Source: Pseudonocardiales bacterium
GTDB lineage: Bacteria > Actinomycetota > Actinomycetes > Mycobacteriales > Jatrophihabitantaceae
NCBI GenBank assembly: GCA_025465405.1
Contig: JAODNL010000340.1
Location: 1-13,315 of the forward strand
Length of the DNA stretch: 13,315 nt
Direction of reading: 5' to 3'
Shown here: piece by piece, positions 6,661 to 13,315 of the stretch
Layout of the letters: every line of letters starts with the position of its first letter
How positions within the stretch are numbered: position 1 is the stretch's first letter
The notes under the pieces: generated by a model
Databases searched by the model: none
Told to the model about the DNA's origin: nothing
Seen by the model: the letters and a program-made list of their open reading frames with translations, nothing else
Translations under genes and position numbers: made by a program

Positions 6661-8031
6661 CTAGAACACGAATGATTCGTGGTGAATGTGGCGGCGGGGC
6701 ACGCCGGCCTCCCGTAATGACCGTTCGGCCGCGGCCATCATCGCTTCCGGTCCGCAGAGGAACACGTCTCGGTCACGCAGGTCAGGAACGAGTCGCTGCA
6801 GCTTCGGCACCGACAGGTGATCGTTGACACCGCGCCGTGGCGGTCCGACGAGGTAGTGGACGAGCGCTCCGCGCTGCCGGGCGATCTCGTCGAGTTCGTG
6901 ACGCAGCACGATGTCGTCCGGCCTCGCGGTCCGATAGACCAGCGTGAGGTCACCCGGCTGGCCCGGCATCGTCTCGAACAAGGCGCGCAACGGCGTGATG
7001 CCGACTCCGCCGGCCAGCAGCAGGACCTTTCGCCGCGTGCGCCGGGCCGCGGTGAAGCCGCCGGACGGGCCTTCGGCAAGAACGCGAGTCCCGGGCTTCA
7101 GGTGCAGCAACGCCGCACTGTGACCACCAGAAACCTTGACCGTGATCCGCAGCAGGTCACTGCGCGGAGCAGCTGACAACGAGTAGGGGTTCGCCGCCCA
7201 CCAGAGATCGCGAGTGAGGAACCGCCAGCGGAAGAACTGTCCCGGCTCCGCGTGCAGGGCGTCCAGATGCCGTCCGGTCAGGTAGACGGAGACGATGTCG
7301 GCCGACTCGCGGTTGATGCCGGCGACGCGCAGATCGTGGCGGATCACGTTGCGAAGCGGCACGACGACGCGATACCAGATCAGCAGGGCTGCGACCACGA
7401 TGTACATCACCGACCACAGGACCCGAGCCTTGAGGTTGTTGACGAAATCGGCGCCGGTCGAGAACTGATGGCTGAACGCCAGCGCGATCGCCAGATACGT
7501 GTACAGATGGATGAAGTGCCACGTCTCGTAGCTCAGACGGCGGCGCGCGGCTCGCGCCGACACGACGCCGACCGCAACCAGAAGGAACGTTGCGACCGTC
7601 GCCATCATCACGTCGGGGTAGGTGGTCAGAAGGTTCGCGGACTCGTGAACAACGTTGGTGTGCGCAGTAACCGCGTATCCCCAGATGATCAGCAGCGTAT
7701 GAGCAACCGACAGGCTGACCGTGTATCGGCCTCCCATCGCGTGCCACCGCGCGAGGCGATCCGTTCCGACCCCTCGCTCGAGTGCCGGTACCCGCGCCAT
7801 CAACGCGAGCAGGACGACGACGGCGTACCCGGCGAGCAAGCCGGTGATCCGTCCGGCATTCGTCAGCCAGTCGCCGAAGCCGCGCACGAAGAACGTGTCC
7901 TGCCACCAGAGCGCGATGACGGCGACGGTGCCGATCGCGATGATCGCCAACGCCACGTTGGGACTGATGCGAAACGCCCGCCGGACGGTCGGCGCGCGCA
8001 GCGGGACCTGGTGCTGCGAGATGGCGGTCAC
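6661..8031 (-). CDS. Ferric reductase-like transmembrane flavocytochrome with FAD/NAD(P)-binding domain
   Basis: The 456-residue protein has about six membrane helices (roughly 25-44, 61-79, 104-122, 141-158, 172-189, 203-220). It carries histidine pairs spaced as in heme b ferric reductases, H97/H111 and H175/H188, of which two pairs could hold one or two hemes. The C-terminal ferredoxin-reductase half has an FAD site NPYSLSAAP at 281-289, a nucleotide loop AGGVGITPLRAL at 340-351 and CGPEAM at 426-431, ending with aromatic SFVF. It should pass electrons from cytosolic NAD(P)H via FAD and heme to the outer face. Frame analysis extends to an ATG at 8100, but GTG at 8031 is preceded by AGAGAGGGG with six bases spacing and is preferred. 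It is first of a three-gene operon with the FMN-binding protein and ApbE. The acceptor is unknown; the NOX-like family also includes oxidases. Confidence 0.92.
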   Translation of the reverse strand: MTAISQHQVPLRAPTVRRAFRISPNVALAIIAIGTVAVIALWWQDTFFVRGFGDWLTNAGRITGLLAGYAVVVLLALMARVPALERGVGTDRLARWHAMGGRYTVSLSVAHTLLIIWGYAVTAHTNVVHESANLLTTYPDVMMATVATFLLVAVGVVSARAARRRLSYETWHFIHLYTYLAIALAFSHQFSTGADFVNNLKARVLWSVMYIVVAALLIWYRVVVPLRNVIRHDLRVAGINRESADIVSVYLTGRHLDALHAEPGQFFRWRFLTRDLWWAANPYSLSAAPRSDLLRITVKVSGGHSAALLHLKPGTRVLAEGPSGGFTAARRTRRKVLLLAGGVGITPLRALFETMPGQPGDLTLVYRTARPDDIVLRHELDEIARQRGALVHYLVGPPRRGVNDHLSVPKLQRLVPDLRDRDVFLCGPEAMMAAAERSLREAGVPRRHIHHESFVF

Positions 8032-8082
8032 ACCGATCCCCTCTCTCTGGACACCGGACCTCATCCAGGATCGGTCCACGGT

Positions 8083-8145
8083 CTCTGCAATTGCTCTCAA
8101 TAACCTGTGACTATCGAATTCAGAGGAGATTGAGAGCTGTCACAG
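8083..8145. promoter_or_regulatory. Shared divergent regulatory region with two interleaved inverted motifs
   Basis: The 150 bp between the ferric-reductase-like and response regulator genes hold two motifs, each present once per strand. GCTCTCAAT is at 8093-8101 with its complement at 8129-8137. CTGTGAC is at 8105-8111 with its complement GTCACAG at 8139-8145. The order is A, B, A-reverse, B-reverse, so the pairs are interleaved rather than nested. OmpR-family regulators bind repeats in this kind of setting, and the divergent gene encodes one. The CTGTGAC/GTCACAG element resembles the TCACAGC half-site known for mycobacterial PhoP. Function is inferred; the matches are seen. Confidence 0.45.
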
Positions 8146-8181
8146 AGGCTTGCGGCCGCCGGTTGGTCTCATGCTGGACGC

Positions 8182-8916
8182 GTGGACGAGCCGGCCGGGA
8201 AGCGGCGATTCGGGCGCGCGGACGGCGAGCCGGTCCGCGCGCTGGTCGTCGACGACGAGATCGACCTCGCGGACGTGCTGACCAGCATGTTGCGCATCGA
8301 GGGCTGGGACGCGCGTGCCGCGCACAATGGCGCCGACGCCGTGCAGCTGGCTCACGAGTTCGTTCCTGACGCTGTCGTCCTCGACGTCATGTTGCCGGAC
8401 ATCGACGGGTTCGAGGTGCTTCGCCGGATGCGGGCGGACAATCCCGCCGTGTGCGTGCTTTTCCTGACTGCTCGCGACTCGGTCGAGGACCGGATCGCGG
8501 GCATCACCGCGGGTGGTGACGACTACGTCACCAAGCCGTTCAGTCTCGAAGAGGTTCTCGCTCGCCTGCGGGGGCTGATCCGCCGTGCCGGCGTGGTGCA
8601 GTCCGCCGGCGCGAACCGCATCGCCGTCGGGGACCTGGTCATGGACGAGGACGCTCGAGAGGTTCGGCGCGGCCGCGATCTGATCGAGCTGACTGCTACC
8701 GAGTTCGAGTTGCTGCGGTTCCTCATGCGCAACCCGCGCCGGGTGCTGTCGAAGGCTCAGATCCTCGACCGGGTCTGGAGCTACGACTTCGGCGGGCGCG
8801 CGCATGTCGTCGAGCTCTACATCAGCTACCTGCGCAAGAAGGTGGACGCCGGTCGAACCCCCATGATCCACACGGTTCGCGGTGTCGGGTACCTGCTCAA
8901 GGCGGCCGGCACGTGA
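8182..8916 (+). CDS. OmpR/PhoB-family response regulator
   Basis: The 244-residue protein has a receiver at about 18-130 and an OmpR winged helix at about 145-240. Receiver residues are complete: D24/D25, D68 (VVLDVMLPDIDG), T96 (LFLTARDS), K118 (YVTKPF). The effector shows LTATEFELLRFLMRNPRRVL, YDFGGRAHVVELYISYLRKK and the wing HTVRGVGYLL. It resembles the MprA/PrrA/TcrA group of actinobacteria. The start is GTG at 8182, the only usable start in frame after a stop at 8131-8133; no good ribosome site precedes it, so the start is moderately certain. It diverges from the flavin electron-transfer operon and shares its promoter region, and overlaps the kinase gene by 4 bp (GTGA). Control of that operon is the likely role, by inference. 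Confidence 0.94.
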   Translation: MDEPAGKRRFGRADGEPVRALVVDDEIDLADVLTSMLRIEGWDARAAHNGADAVQLAHEFVPDAVVLDVMLPDIDGFEVLRRMRADNPAVCVLFLTARDSVEDRIAGITAGGDDYVTKPFSLEEVLARLRGLIRRAGVVQSAGANRIAVGDLVMDEDAREVRRGRDLIELTATEFELLRFLMRNPRRVLSKAQILDRVWSYDFGGRAHVVELYISYLRKKVDAGRTPMIHTVRGVGYLLKAAGT

Positions 8917-10343
8917 GCCGGCACATCACGCTGCGCGGACGGCTGGTGGCGGTGTTGCTGGCCTGCCTCCTGTTCAGCTGCGTCACGATCGGTGTGGTGA
9001 CGACGCTGTCGCTGCAACGGTTCCTCCTCGATCGGCTCGACCAGCAGCTGTCGGAGGCCGGCAACCGTTACGCGGTCTCGCTCGAACATCCCGGCGACGG
9101 AGACGCCGACGACAGCGACTTCCGGTCCGTGGTCGGCCAGCCGACCGGCACGCTCGGCGCGCGGGTTCTCAACGGCGCCGTCACGGCCCTCGGAGTCGTG
9201 GGCAGCAGCGACCGTGGCAGCGCGGCCCAGACCCGGGCCGCGATCGCCGCGATGCGCCCGAGCAGCCGCCCGCGAACCGTTCACGTGCCCGGCCTCGGCG
9301 AGTACCGCCTCCTCGTCCAGCCGGGTCGCGACGGCGACCTGCTCATCACCGGCCTGCCCGAACATCCGGTCGACGAGACGATCGCGCGCCTGCTCGAGGT
9401 CGAGGGAATCGTCTTCGGGCTCGCGCTACTGGCCAGCGGTGTCGTCGGCGCACTCTTGGTGCGGCTGTCGCTGCGGCCCCTTAACCGCGTCGCGAGTACG
9501 GCGCTGCAGGTGTCCGAGCTGCCGCTCGCCAGCGGCGAGGTCTCCATTCCGGACCGGGTCGACAACCCGGCCCCTGGGACCGAGGTCGGGCAGGTCGCCG
9601 AAGCCTTCAACCACATGCTCGAGCACGTCGAATCCGCATTGACGGTGCGTCAGTCCAGCGAGGACCAGCTGCGCCGGTTCATCGCGGACGCCAGCCACGA
9701 GTTGCGCACGCCGGTCTCGGTGATCCGTAGTCATGCCGAGTACGCCCAACGAGTGGGCGGCGAGATCCCGGACGAGGTAACCCACGCCCTCGGGCGGATC
9801 ACCGCCGAATCCGACCGGATCTCGATGCTGGTCGACGACTTGATCCTGCTCGCACGTCTGGACTCCGGCCGCCCGCTCGCGCGCGAGCCGGTCGACCTGA
9901 CCCGAATCACCCTCGATGCCGTCCGTGACGCACAGATCGCCGGACCCGAGCACCAATGGCGTCTCGACCTGCCCGACCAGCCCGTGATCGTGCGTGGCGA
10001 CGAGCACGCCCTGCACCAAGCGCTGGCCAATCTGCTTGCCAACGCACGGGTGCACACGCCGGCCGGGACGACGGTGACGGTCGCCATCGACGCCACGGCA
10101 ACGCGGACCGGGGCGATCCTCACCGTCACCGACGACGGCCCGGGCGTTCCACCCGACGTCGCGCCGCGAGTCTTCGAGCGCCTCGTGCACGGCAACGGCG
10201 CGGCACGGGGCACGTCCGGCGGCAGTGGACTGGGACTTGCCATCGTCGCCGCGATCCTGCACGCCCAGAACGGCCGGATCGAGCTGACGAGCGCGCCCGG
10301 CCGGACCCAGTTCCGGATCGAGCTGGCCGCGTCTGACAAGTAA
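8913..10343 (+). CDS. HAMP-containing sensor histidine kinase (EnvZ/PrrB-like)
   Basis: The 476-residue kinase has a membrane helix at about 10-32, an extracytoplasmic region of about 130 residues (33-162) and a second helix at about 163-184. HAMP follows at about 186-240, then HisKA with DASHELRTPVSV (phospho-accepting H262) and HATPase. The N-box is LANLLANARVHT (N377), G1 is DDGPGV at 407-412 and G2 is GGSGLGLAIV at 436-445. The starting GTG overlaps the TGA of the response regulator, marking a cognate pair. The sensor part is poor in cysteine and histidine and acidic around 61-69 (GDGDADDSD); no known ligand fold is recognised. Given the divergent redox operon, it may sense envelope redox state or metal, but this is inferred from context alone. 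Confidence 0.94.
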   Translation: MSRHITLRGRLVAVLLACLLFSCVTIGVVTTLSLQRFLLDRLDQQLSEAGNRYAVSLEHPGDGDADDSDFRSVVGQPTGTLGARVLNGAVTALGVVGSSDRGSAAQTRAAIAAMRPSSRPRTVHVPGLGEYRLLVQPGRDGDLLITGLPEHPVDETIARLLEVEGIVFGLALLASGVVGALLVRLSLRPLNRVASTALQVSELPLASGEVSIPDRVDNPAPGTEVGQVAEAFNHMLEHVESALTVRQSSEDQLRRFIADASHELRTPVSVIRSHAEYAQRVGGEIPDEVTHALGRITAESDRISMLVDDLILLARLDSGRPLAREPVDLTRITLDAVRDAQIAGPEHQWRLDLPDQPVIVRGDEHALHQALANLLANARVHTPAGTTVTVAIDATATRTGAILTVTDDGPGVPPDVAPRVFERLVHGNGAARGTSGGSGLGLAIVAAILHAQNGRIELTSAPGRTQFRIELAASDK

Positions 10344-10407
10344 CGGATGCTGGATGCAACATCTGCTACATTGAACGGTAACGTCAAACCATCGGAGGGT
10401 TACTCGC

Positions 10408-11214
10408 GTGAGCGCTGCAACCTGGGGCCTCTTGATCGCGACTTTCGTCGCGTGCTTCGTCGAGATGGTCGAAGCCACCACCATCGTGATGGCGATGGGC
10501 TTCACCCGCAGTTGGAAGTCCGCCATGGCCGGCACCGGCGCGGCCCTCGCGGTCCTCGCTGTGGTGACGACGATTGCCGGCTACGCCCTGACGACATGGC
10601 TGCCCGAATCGGCTCTGCAACTCGCAATCGGCGGGCTGCTGTTGATCTTCGGCTTGCAGTGGCTTCGAAAAGCGATTCTTCGATCCTCGGGTCGTAAGGC
10701 GGTCCACGACGAGGACAAGATCTACCGGGACGAAGTCGCCGCGGCGAAGGCGGCCGGCGAACCGAGCCCCGGCATCGACATGTTCTCGTTCATGGTCTCC
10801 TTCAAGGGGGTCTTCCTCGAGGGCATGGAGGTGGTGTTCATCGTGATCACGTTCGGCCTGAATGCCAAGGACGTCCCCGTCGCTGTCATCGGTGCGGCCG
10901 CCGCCACGGTCGCCGTCCTGGCGATCGCCGTCGTGGCCCGCAGGCCGCTGTCGATGATCCCGGAGAACCTGCTCAAGTACGGCGTCGGCCTCCTGCTCGC
11001 CTCCTTCGGCACGTTCTGGGCGGTCGAGGGTCTCGGTATCTTCCGCGCCGGCCGCCACAGCCTGGCCTGGCCGGGCAACGACGCGGTCATCCCGGTGCTC
11101 ATCGCCGTCTGGTTCGTGCTGACGCGAGTTTTCATCGCGGCACTGCGCACGAATGCTCCGGCGCCCGCAGCTGTCGAGCACGAATCGAGCCGGATCGGAG
11201 AGCCCGCCACATGA
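10408..11214 (+). CDS. Seven-helix membrane protein with two ExxE motifs (COG4280-like, putative metal transporter)
   Basis: The 268-residue protein has about seven membrane helices in two related halves. The first helix of each half bears ExxE: FVEMVEATTIV (E19, E22) and FLEGMEVVFIV (E138, E141), each followed by GF or GL and a polar turn. A hydrophilic cytosolic-type loop (about 92-123, rich in K, D, E) joins the halves. Paired acidic motifs in the first helix of three-helix repeats recall the REXXE of FTR1 iron permeases and the ExGD(K/R) motif of TMEM165/UPF0016 manganese carriers, so metal transport is plausible but unproven. I recall similar proteins as uncharacterised COG4280. GTG at 10408 follows GGAGGG by eight bases. 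It lies 64 bp after the sensor kinase gene and overlaps the next gene by 4 bp (ATGA). Confidence 0.82.
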   Translation: MSAATWGLLIATFVACFVEMVEATTIVMAMGFTRSWKSAMAGTGAALAVLAVVTTIAGYALTTWLPESALQLAIGGLLLIFGLQWLRKAILRSSGRKAVHDEDKIYRDEVAAAKAAGEPSPGIDMFSFMVSFKGVFLEGMEVVFIVITFGLNAKDVPVAVIGAAAATVAVLAIAVVARRPLSMIPENLLKYGVGLLLASFGTFWAVEGLGIFRAGRHSLAWPGNDAVIPVLIAVWFVLTRVFIAALRTNAPAPAAVEHESSRIGEPAT

Positions 11215-11441
11215 AGTTTCTCAAAGCCTTCGGGGCGTTCTGGTACGACTTCATCATCGGTGACGACTGGAAGATCGCGGTCGCGGTGGTCCTCGCCCTC
11301 GGAGCAGCCGTTGCCGCGCTGGAAGGAAAGCTCTTCGGCGACCACGGGCTGGCGATCCTCGGCGGCATCTTGATCGTCGTCTTCTTCGCGATCAGCCTGG
11401 CGATCGACGTCCGGCCACGCAGGCCCAAGGTGGACGACTGA
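11211..11441 (+). CDS. Small two-helix membrane protein, partner of the ExxE transporter-like protein
   Basis: The 76-residue protein has an amphipathic aromatic start (MKFLKAFGAFWYDFIIGDDW), two hydrophobic helices at about 22-40 and 47-66 and a basic tail RPRRPK. Its ATG overlaps the stop of the seven-helix gene, so they are almost surely made together. The opening FWYDFIIGDDW seems familiar from small hypothetical proteins beside COG4280 genes, but no function is known. A small subunit or stabiliser of the transporter-like protein is the simplest guess. Confidence 0.72.
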   Translation: MKFLKAFGAFWYDFIIGDDWKIAVAVVLALGAAVAALEGKLFGDHGLAILGGILIVVFFAISLAIDVRPRRPKVDD

Positions 11442-11491
11442 TCGGGCAGGCGCGCGCTCGGTATGGATCACGAGGCCGGGTCCGCGCCGGC

Positions 11492-11839
11492 GTCGTCCTC
11501 CTCGTCGACAGCGCCCGCTCGTTCGCCGACGGCCGGCCCTGCCGAGTCGCACGCAGCGCCGACGAGGCGATCGCGATCCTTCGGCTACACGAATTCGACG
11601 TGATCGAGCAACTGTGGTTGGAGCACGACCTGGGCTGGCGGCGGGACGCATCGCCGCTCACTACGATGCCGGTCGTGGAGGAGCTCGTCAGTGCCGCGGG
11701 ATACGGACGTCCCTATGCGATCAACGAGATCCGGATTCATACCAGGAACGCGGCGGGGGCATCGGCGATGAAGATTGCCTTGGCCGACGCCGGCTACCGG
11801 ATCGTTCGACACTACGACCCGCGCACACTTCGACTTTGA
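11492..11839 (+). CDS. cREC-type (cyclic-phosphate processing receiver-like) protein, start codon missing
   Basis: The frame reads VVLLVDSARSFADGRPCRV, ARSADEAIAIL, IEQLWLEHDLGW, TTMPVVEELVSAAGYGRP, INEIRIHTRNAAGASAM and ADAGYRIVRHYDP. This matches the small stand-alone receiver-like family called cREC, with its DHDLG-like and H-x-x-N motifs (EHDLG, HTRN). Family knowledge suggests links to RNA cyclic-phosphate handling, on comparative grounds only. The domain seems to begin near 11492, but no ATG, GTG or TTG occurs in this frame between the previous gene and GTG at 11600. That GTG would delete the first strand and the acidic pocket. An ATG at 11463 is in another frame. So the gene has lost its start, carries a frameshift near 11465-11490, or uses an unusual start. 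Its TGA overlaps the next ATG (TGATG). In the usual VDD pocket the second D is S here. Confidence 0.6.
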   Translation, partial: VVLLVDSARSFADGRPCRVARSADEAIAILRLHEFDVIEQLWLEHDLGWRRDASPLTTMPVVEELVSAAGYGRPYAINEIRIHTRNAAGASAMKIALADAGYRIVRHYDPRTLRL

Positions 11840-12429
11840 TGGCGCCGCGTCAACGGAAGTCCGCGCCGCAGGCACCCGACATCACCCAATGGCTGCTGCT
11901 GATCTATCGAGTGCCCAGTGACTCCTCGCGCGCGCGCGTCGCCGTATGGCGGGACCTGAAGCGACTCGGGGGCCTGTACGTACAGCAAGCGGTGTGTGTA
12001 CTTCCAGATCTGGCGGACGTTCGCAACAGCCTCGCCGTGTTGCGCACACGTATCGACGAACTCGGCGGGTCGAGCATCTTCCTGACGTTGCGCGACGTCG
12101 ACGACGAGACCCGCCAACGGTTCGTCGAAGGCTTTCGCGCCAACTCAGCCAAGGAATACAGCGAGATCATCGAAGAGTGCGACACCAAGTTCGTCAAGGA
12201 GATCGAGTTCGAGCGGTTCCGCGAGAACTACACCTTCGAAGAGGCCGAAGAGATCCGGCAGGATCTCGAGAAGTTGCGTCGATGGCTCGACAAGGTCGAG
12301 GCCCGTGACTGGGTGGACGCCGAGGGGCGAGATGAGGCTCGTGAGCGCGTCGCGCAATGCGAAGTCCTGCTCGAGGAGTTCGAGGCAGATGTGTACGAGC
12401 GCCTGAATGCCGCTGGCGCCGAAGAATGA
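11839..12429 (+). CDS. ChrB N-terminal domain protein (chromate resistance regulator-like)
   Basis: The 196-residue soluble protein starts with WLLLIYRVPSDSSRARVAVW, followed by RDLKRLGGLYVQQAVCVLP, DIRxSL-like VRNSLAVLRTRI and FLTLRDVD. A charged helical half has EYSEIIEECDTKFVKEIEFE, NYTFEEAEEIRQDLEKLRRW and a Glu-rich end. This is the pattern of the ChrB N-terminal domain. Classical ChrB proteins have a second, C-terminal domain; here only the first is present, so it is a short form. ChrB acts in control of chromate resistance in Proteobacteria and works with the ChrA efflux pump; no chrA is in the window. The ATG shares one base with the upstream TGA, coupling it to the cREC gene. Chromate involvement here is unproven. 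The gene converges on a response regulator gene 14 bp away. Confidence 0.82.
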   Translation: MAPRQRKSAPQAPDITQWLLLIYRVPSDSSRARVAVWRDLKRLGGLYVQQAVCVLPDLADVRNSLAVLRTRIDELGGSSIFLTLRDVDDETRQRFVEGFRANSAKEYSEIIEECDTKFVKEIEFERFRENYTFEEAEEIRQDLEKLRRWLDKVEARDWVDAEGRDEARERVAQCEVLLEEFEADVYERLNAAGAEE

Positions 12430-12443
12430 CGCGCACCGCGGTC

Positions 12444-13061
12444 TCAGTCGAGCCGTAGGTTCTCGCGGGCCCACAGCGCGGCCGAGGTCCGGTCCGCCAC
12501 GCCGATCCGGCGAAACACATTGCCCAGATGCACTTTGACAGTGCGCTCGGTGATGCCGAGCATGCGGCCGATCTGCTTGTTGGCAAGGCCCTTGCTCACC
12601 AGACCAAGCACCTGGACCTCGCGCTCGCTGAGCCGGTCACCCGGCGACGCGGCACTGCGCAGCAGTGCACCCGCGACCCGTGGATCGATCGGCGCGTGAC
12701 CGAGCGCGGCTGACCGCACCGCCGAGAGCAGCTCGTCCGGGCCGCAGTCCTTGAGCACGTAGCCGATAGCACCAGCCGCGAGGGCCTCCCGAACCCGGTC
12801 GTGGTCCGAGAACGAGGAGAGGACCACAACCCTGGCGTCCGGCTGCGCGGACGCGAGCCGGTGCGTGGCGGTGACGCCGTCCATCACCGGCATCGACAGA
12901 TCCATGAGGATCACGTCCGGCCGCGTGCGTTCGGCATGCTCGATCGCCTGGGCACCATCGCCTGCCTCGTCGACGTCCTCGATGTCGGCAGCGCTGTCGA
13001 GCAGCGCCCGAAGGCCGGTGCGGACCAGCGGATGGTCGTCGACGAGCAGCACGCGAATCAT
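12444..13061 (-). CDS. LuxR/NarL-family response regulator
   Basis: The 205-residue protein starts MIRVLLVDDHPLVRTGLRAL. Receiver residues are D8/D9, D54 (VILMDLSMPVMDG), S82/S83 as switch, and K104 (YVLKD). The helix-turn-helix begins LSEREVQVLGLVSKGLANKQ and contains LGITERTVKVHLGNVFRRIG. The frame opens eight codons upstream at a GTG (13085), but ATG at 13061 overlaps the TGA of the kinase gene (ATGA) and gives the standard family start. The kinase encoded directly upstream is its partner. Targets are unknown; the neighbouring ChrB-like gene is convergent, so the regulator is unlikely to share a promoter with it. Confidence 0.94.
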   Translation of the reverse strand: MIRVLLVDDHPLVRTGLRALLDSAADIEDVDEAGDGAQAIEHAERTRPDVILMDLSMPVMDGVTATHRLASAQPDARVVVLSSFSDHDRVREALAAGAIGYVLKDCGPDELLSAVRSAALGHAPIDPRVAGALLRSAASPGDRLSEREVQVLGLVSKGLANKQIGRMLGITERTVKVHLGNVFRRIGVADRTSAALWARENLRLD

Positions 13062-13315
13062 CGGATCGGCACCGTCAACAACCACGTCGTTCCGAGTCCG
13101 CTGCGTACCTGCAAGGTGCCTCCGATCTCGCTGACGAGGTCACGGACCAGCGCCAGGCCGAAATGTCCCTGAGCGGCCGCTTGAGTGGGGTCGAACCCGC
13201 CACCGTCGTCGTCGACCGTCATTTCCACCGCCCCGTCGAGGCCCTCGATCACGAGCCGCACGTACTGCGCGCCGGCGTGCAGGACGGCGTTGCTCAGCAG
13301 TTCCTGAACGATACG
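13058..13315 (-). CDS. Sensor histidine kinase, C-terminal HATPase part only
   Basis: The last 85 residues are visible and the gene continues beyond the right edge. The N-box is RIVQELLSNAVLHAGA, with DDDGGGFDP as G1 and GHFGLALVRDLVSEIGG as G2, then the closing strands VRSGLGTTWLLTVPIR. The HAGA form of the N-box marks the NarL/DegS-type kinase class, fitting the LuxR-type regulator that overlaps it by 4 bp. The sensor and histidine-containing regions are outside the window, so the signal cannot be guessed. Confidence 0.9.
   Translation of the reverse strand, partial: RIVQELLSNAVLHAGAQYVRLVIEGLDGAVEMTVDDDGGGFDPTQAAAQGHFGLALVRDLVSEIGGTLQVRSGLGTTWLLTVPIR

Noticed and set aside
10367..10372. 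TACATT as a -10 element for the ExxE protein gene
   Set aside because: No -35-like hexamer at a fitting distance; the 64-bp gap may just as well be read through from the kinase gene.
10387..10403. Possible hairpin AACC/GGTT around the ribosome site of the ExxE protein gene
   Set aside because: Only four base pairs; too weak to claim translational control.
9426..10535. 369-codon minus-strand open frame opposite the HAMP kinase
   Set aside because: GC-rich antisense frame covering a complete kinase gene with all catalytic motifs.
11927..11938. Run of six CG dinucleotides
   Set aside because: It lies in frame in the ChrB-like gene and encodes Ser/Arg/Ala; simple coding low complexity with no sign of slippage.
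12435..12442. Palindrome ACCGCGGT between convergent ChrB-like and response regulator genes
   Set aside because: It has no loop and no T-run, so it is not a convincing terminator; an 8-bp GC palindrome is expected by chance here.

Overview
This is a high-GC chromosomal segment from a member of the Actinomycetota. The grounds are strong G/C third-position bias, a SARP/BTAD regulator, frequent GTG starts, ATGA/GTGA stop-start overlaps and an apparent leaderless promoter. No tRNA, rRNA, insertion sequence, CRISPR array or phage gene is visible. The window cuts a peroxidase gene at its left edge and a sensor kinase gene at its right edge.

Left block (1-3739). On the minus strand lie a LuxR/NarL-type response regulator, its membrane histidine kinase (4-bp overlap) and, 122 bp further on, a secreted animal-type heme peroxidase-like protein. 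A SARP-type activator diverges from the regulator. Two palindromes lie in the shared 284-bp intergenic region and are candidate operators.

Middle block (3740-5397). A 623-bp stretch without an intact gene holds the decayed remains of a small minus-strand gene and a 13-bp-arm inverted repeat. A leaderless-looking aldo/keto reductase gene follows. Its last 55 bp overlap the convergent end of apbE.

Redox block (5343-10343). Three tightly packed minus-strand genes encode a ferric-reductase-like membrane flavocytochrome, an exported FMN-binding protein and the ApbE flavin transferase. Together they can be read as a pathway that moves electrons from cytosolic NAD(P)H through heme and FAD to covalently bound FMN outside the membrane. 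An OmpR-type response regulator and HAMP sensor kinase diverge from this operon and probably control it through a shared 150-bp region with paired inverted motifs.

Metal-related block (10408-12429). Downstream of the kinase and on the same strand are a seven-helix membrane protein with two ExxE motifs (metal-transporter-like), a coupled 76-residue membrane protein, a receiver-like cREC protein whose start codon seems lost, and a ChrB N-terminal-type protein coupled to it by TGATG. A link between metal handling and the redox block is inference from gene order.

Right block (12444-13315). A second LuxR-type response regulator and the C-terminus of its kinase lie on the minus strand. The window thus holds three two-component systems, one of them incomplete.
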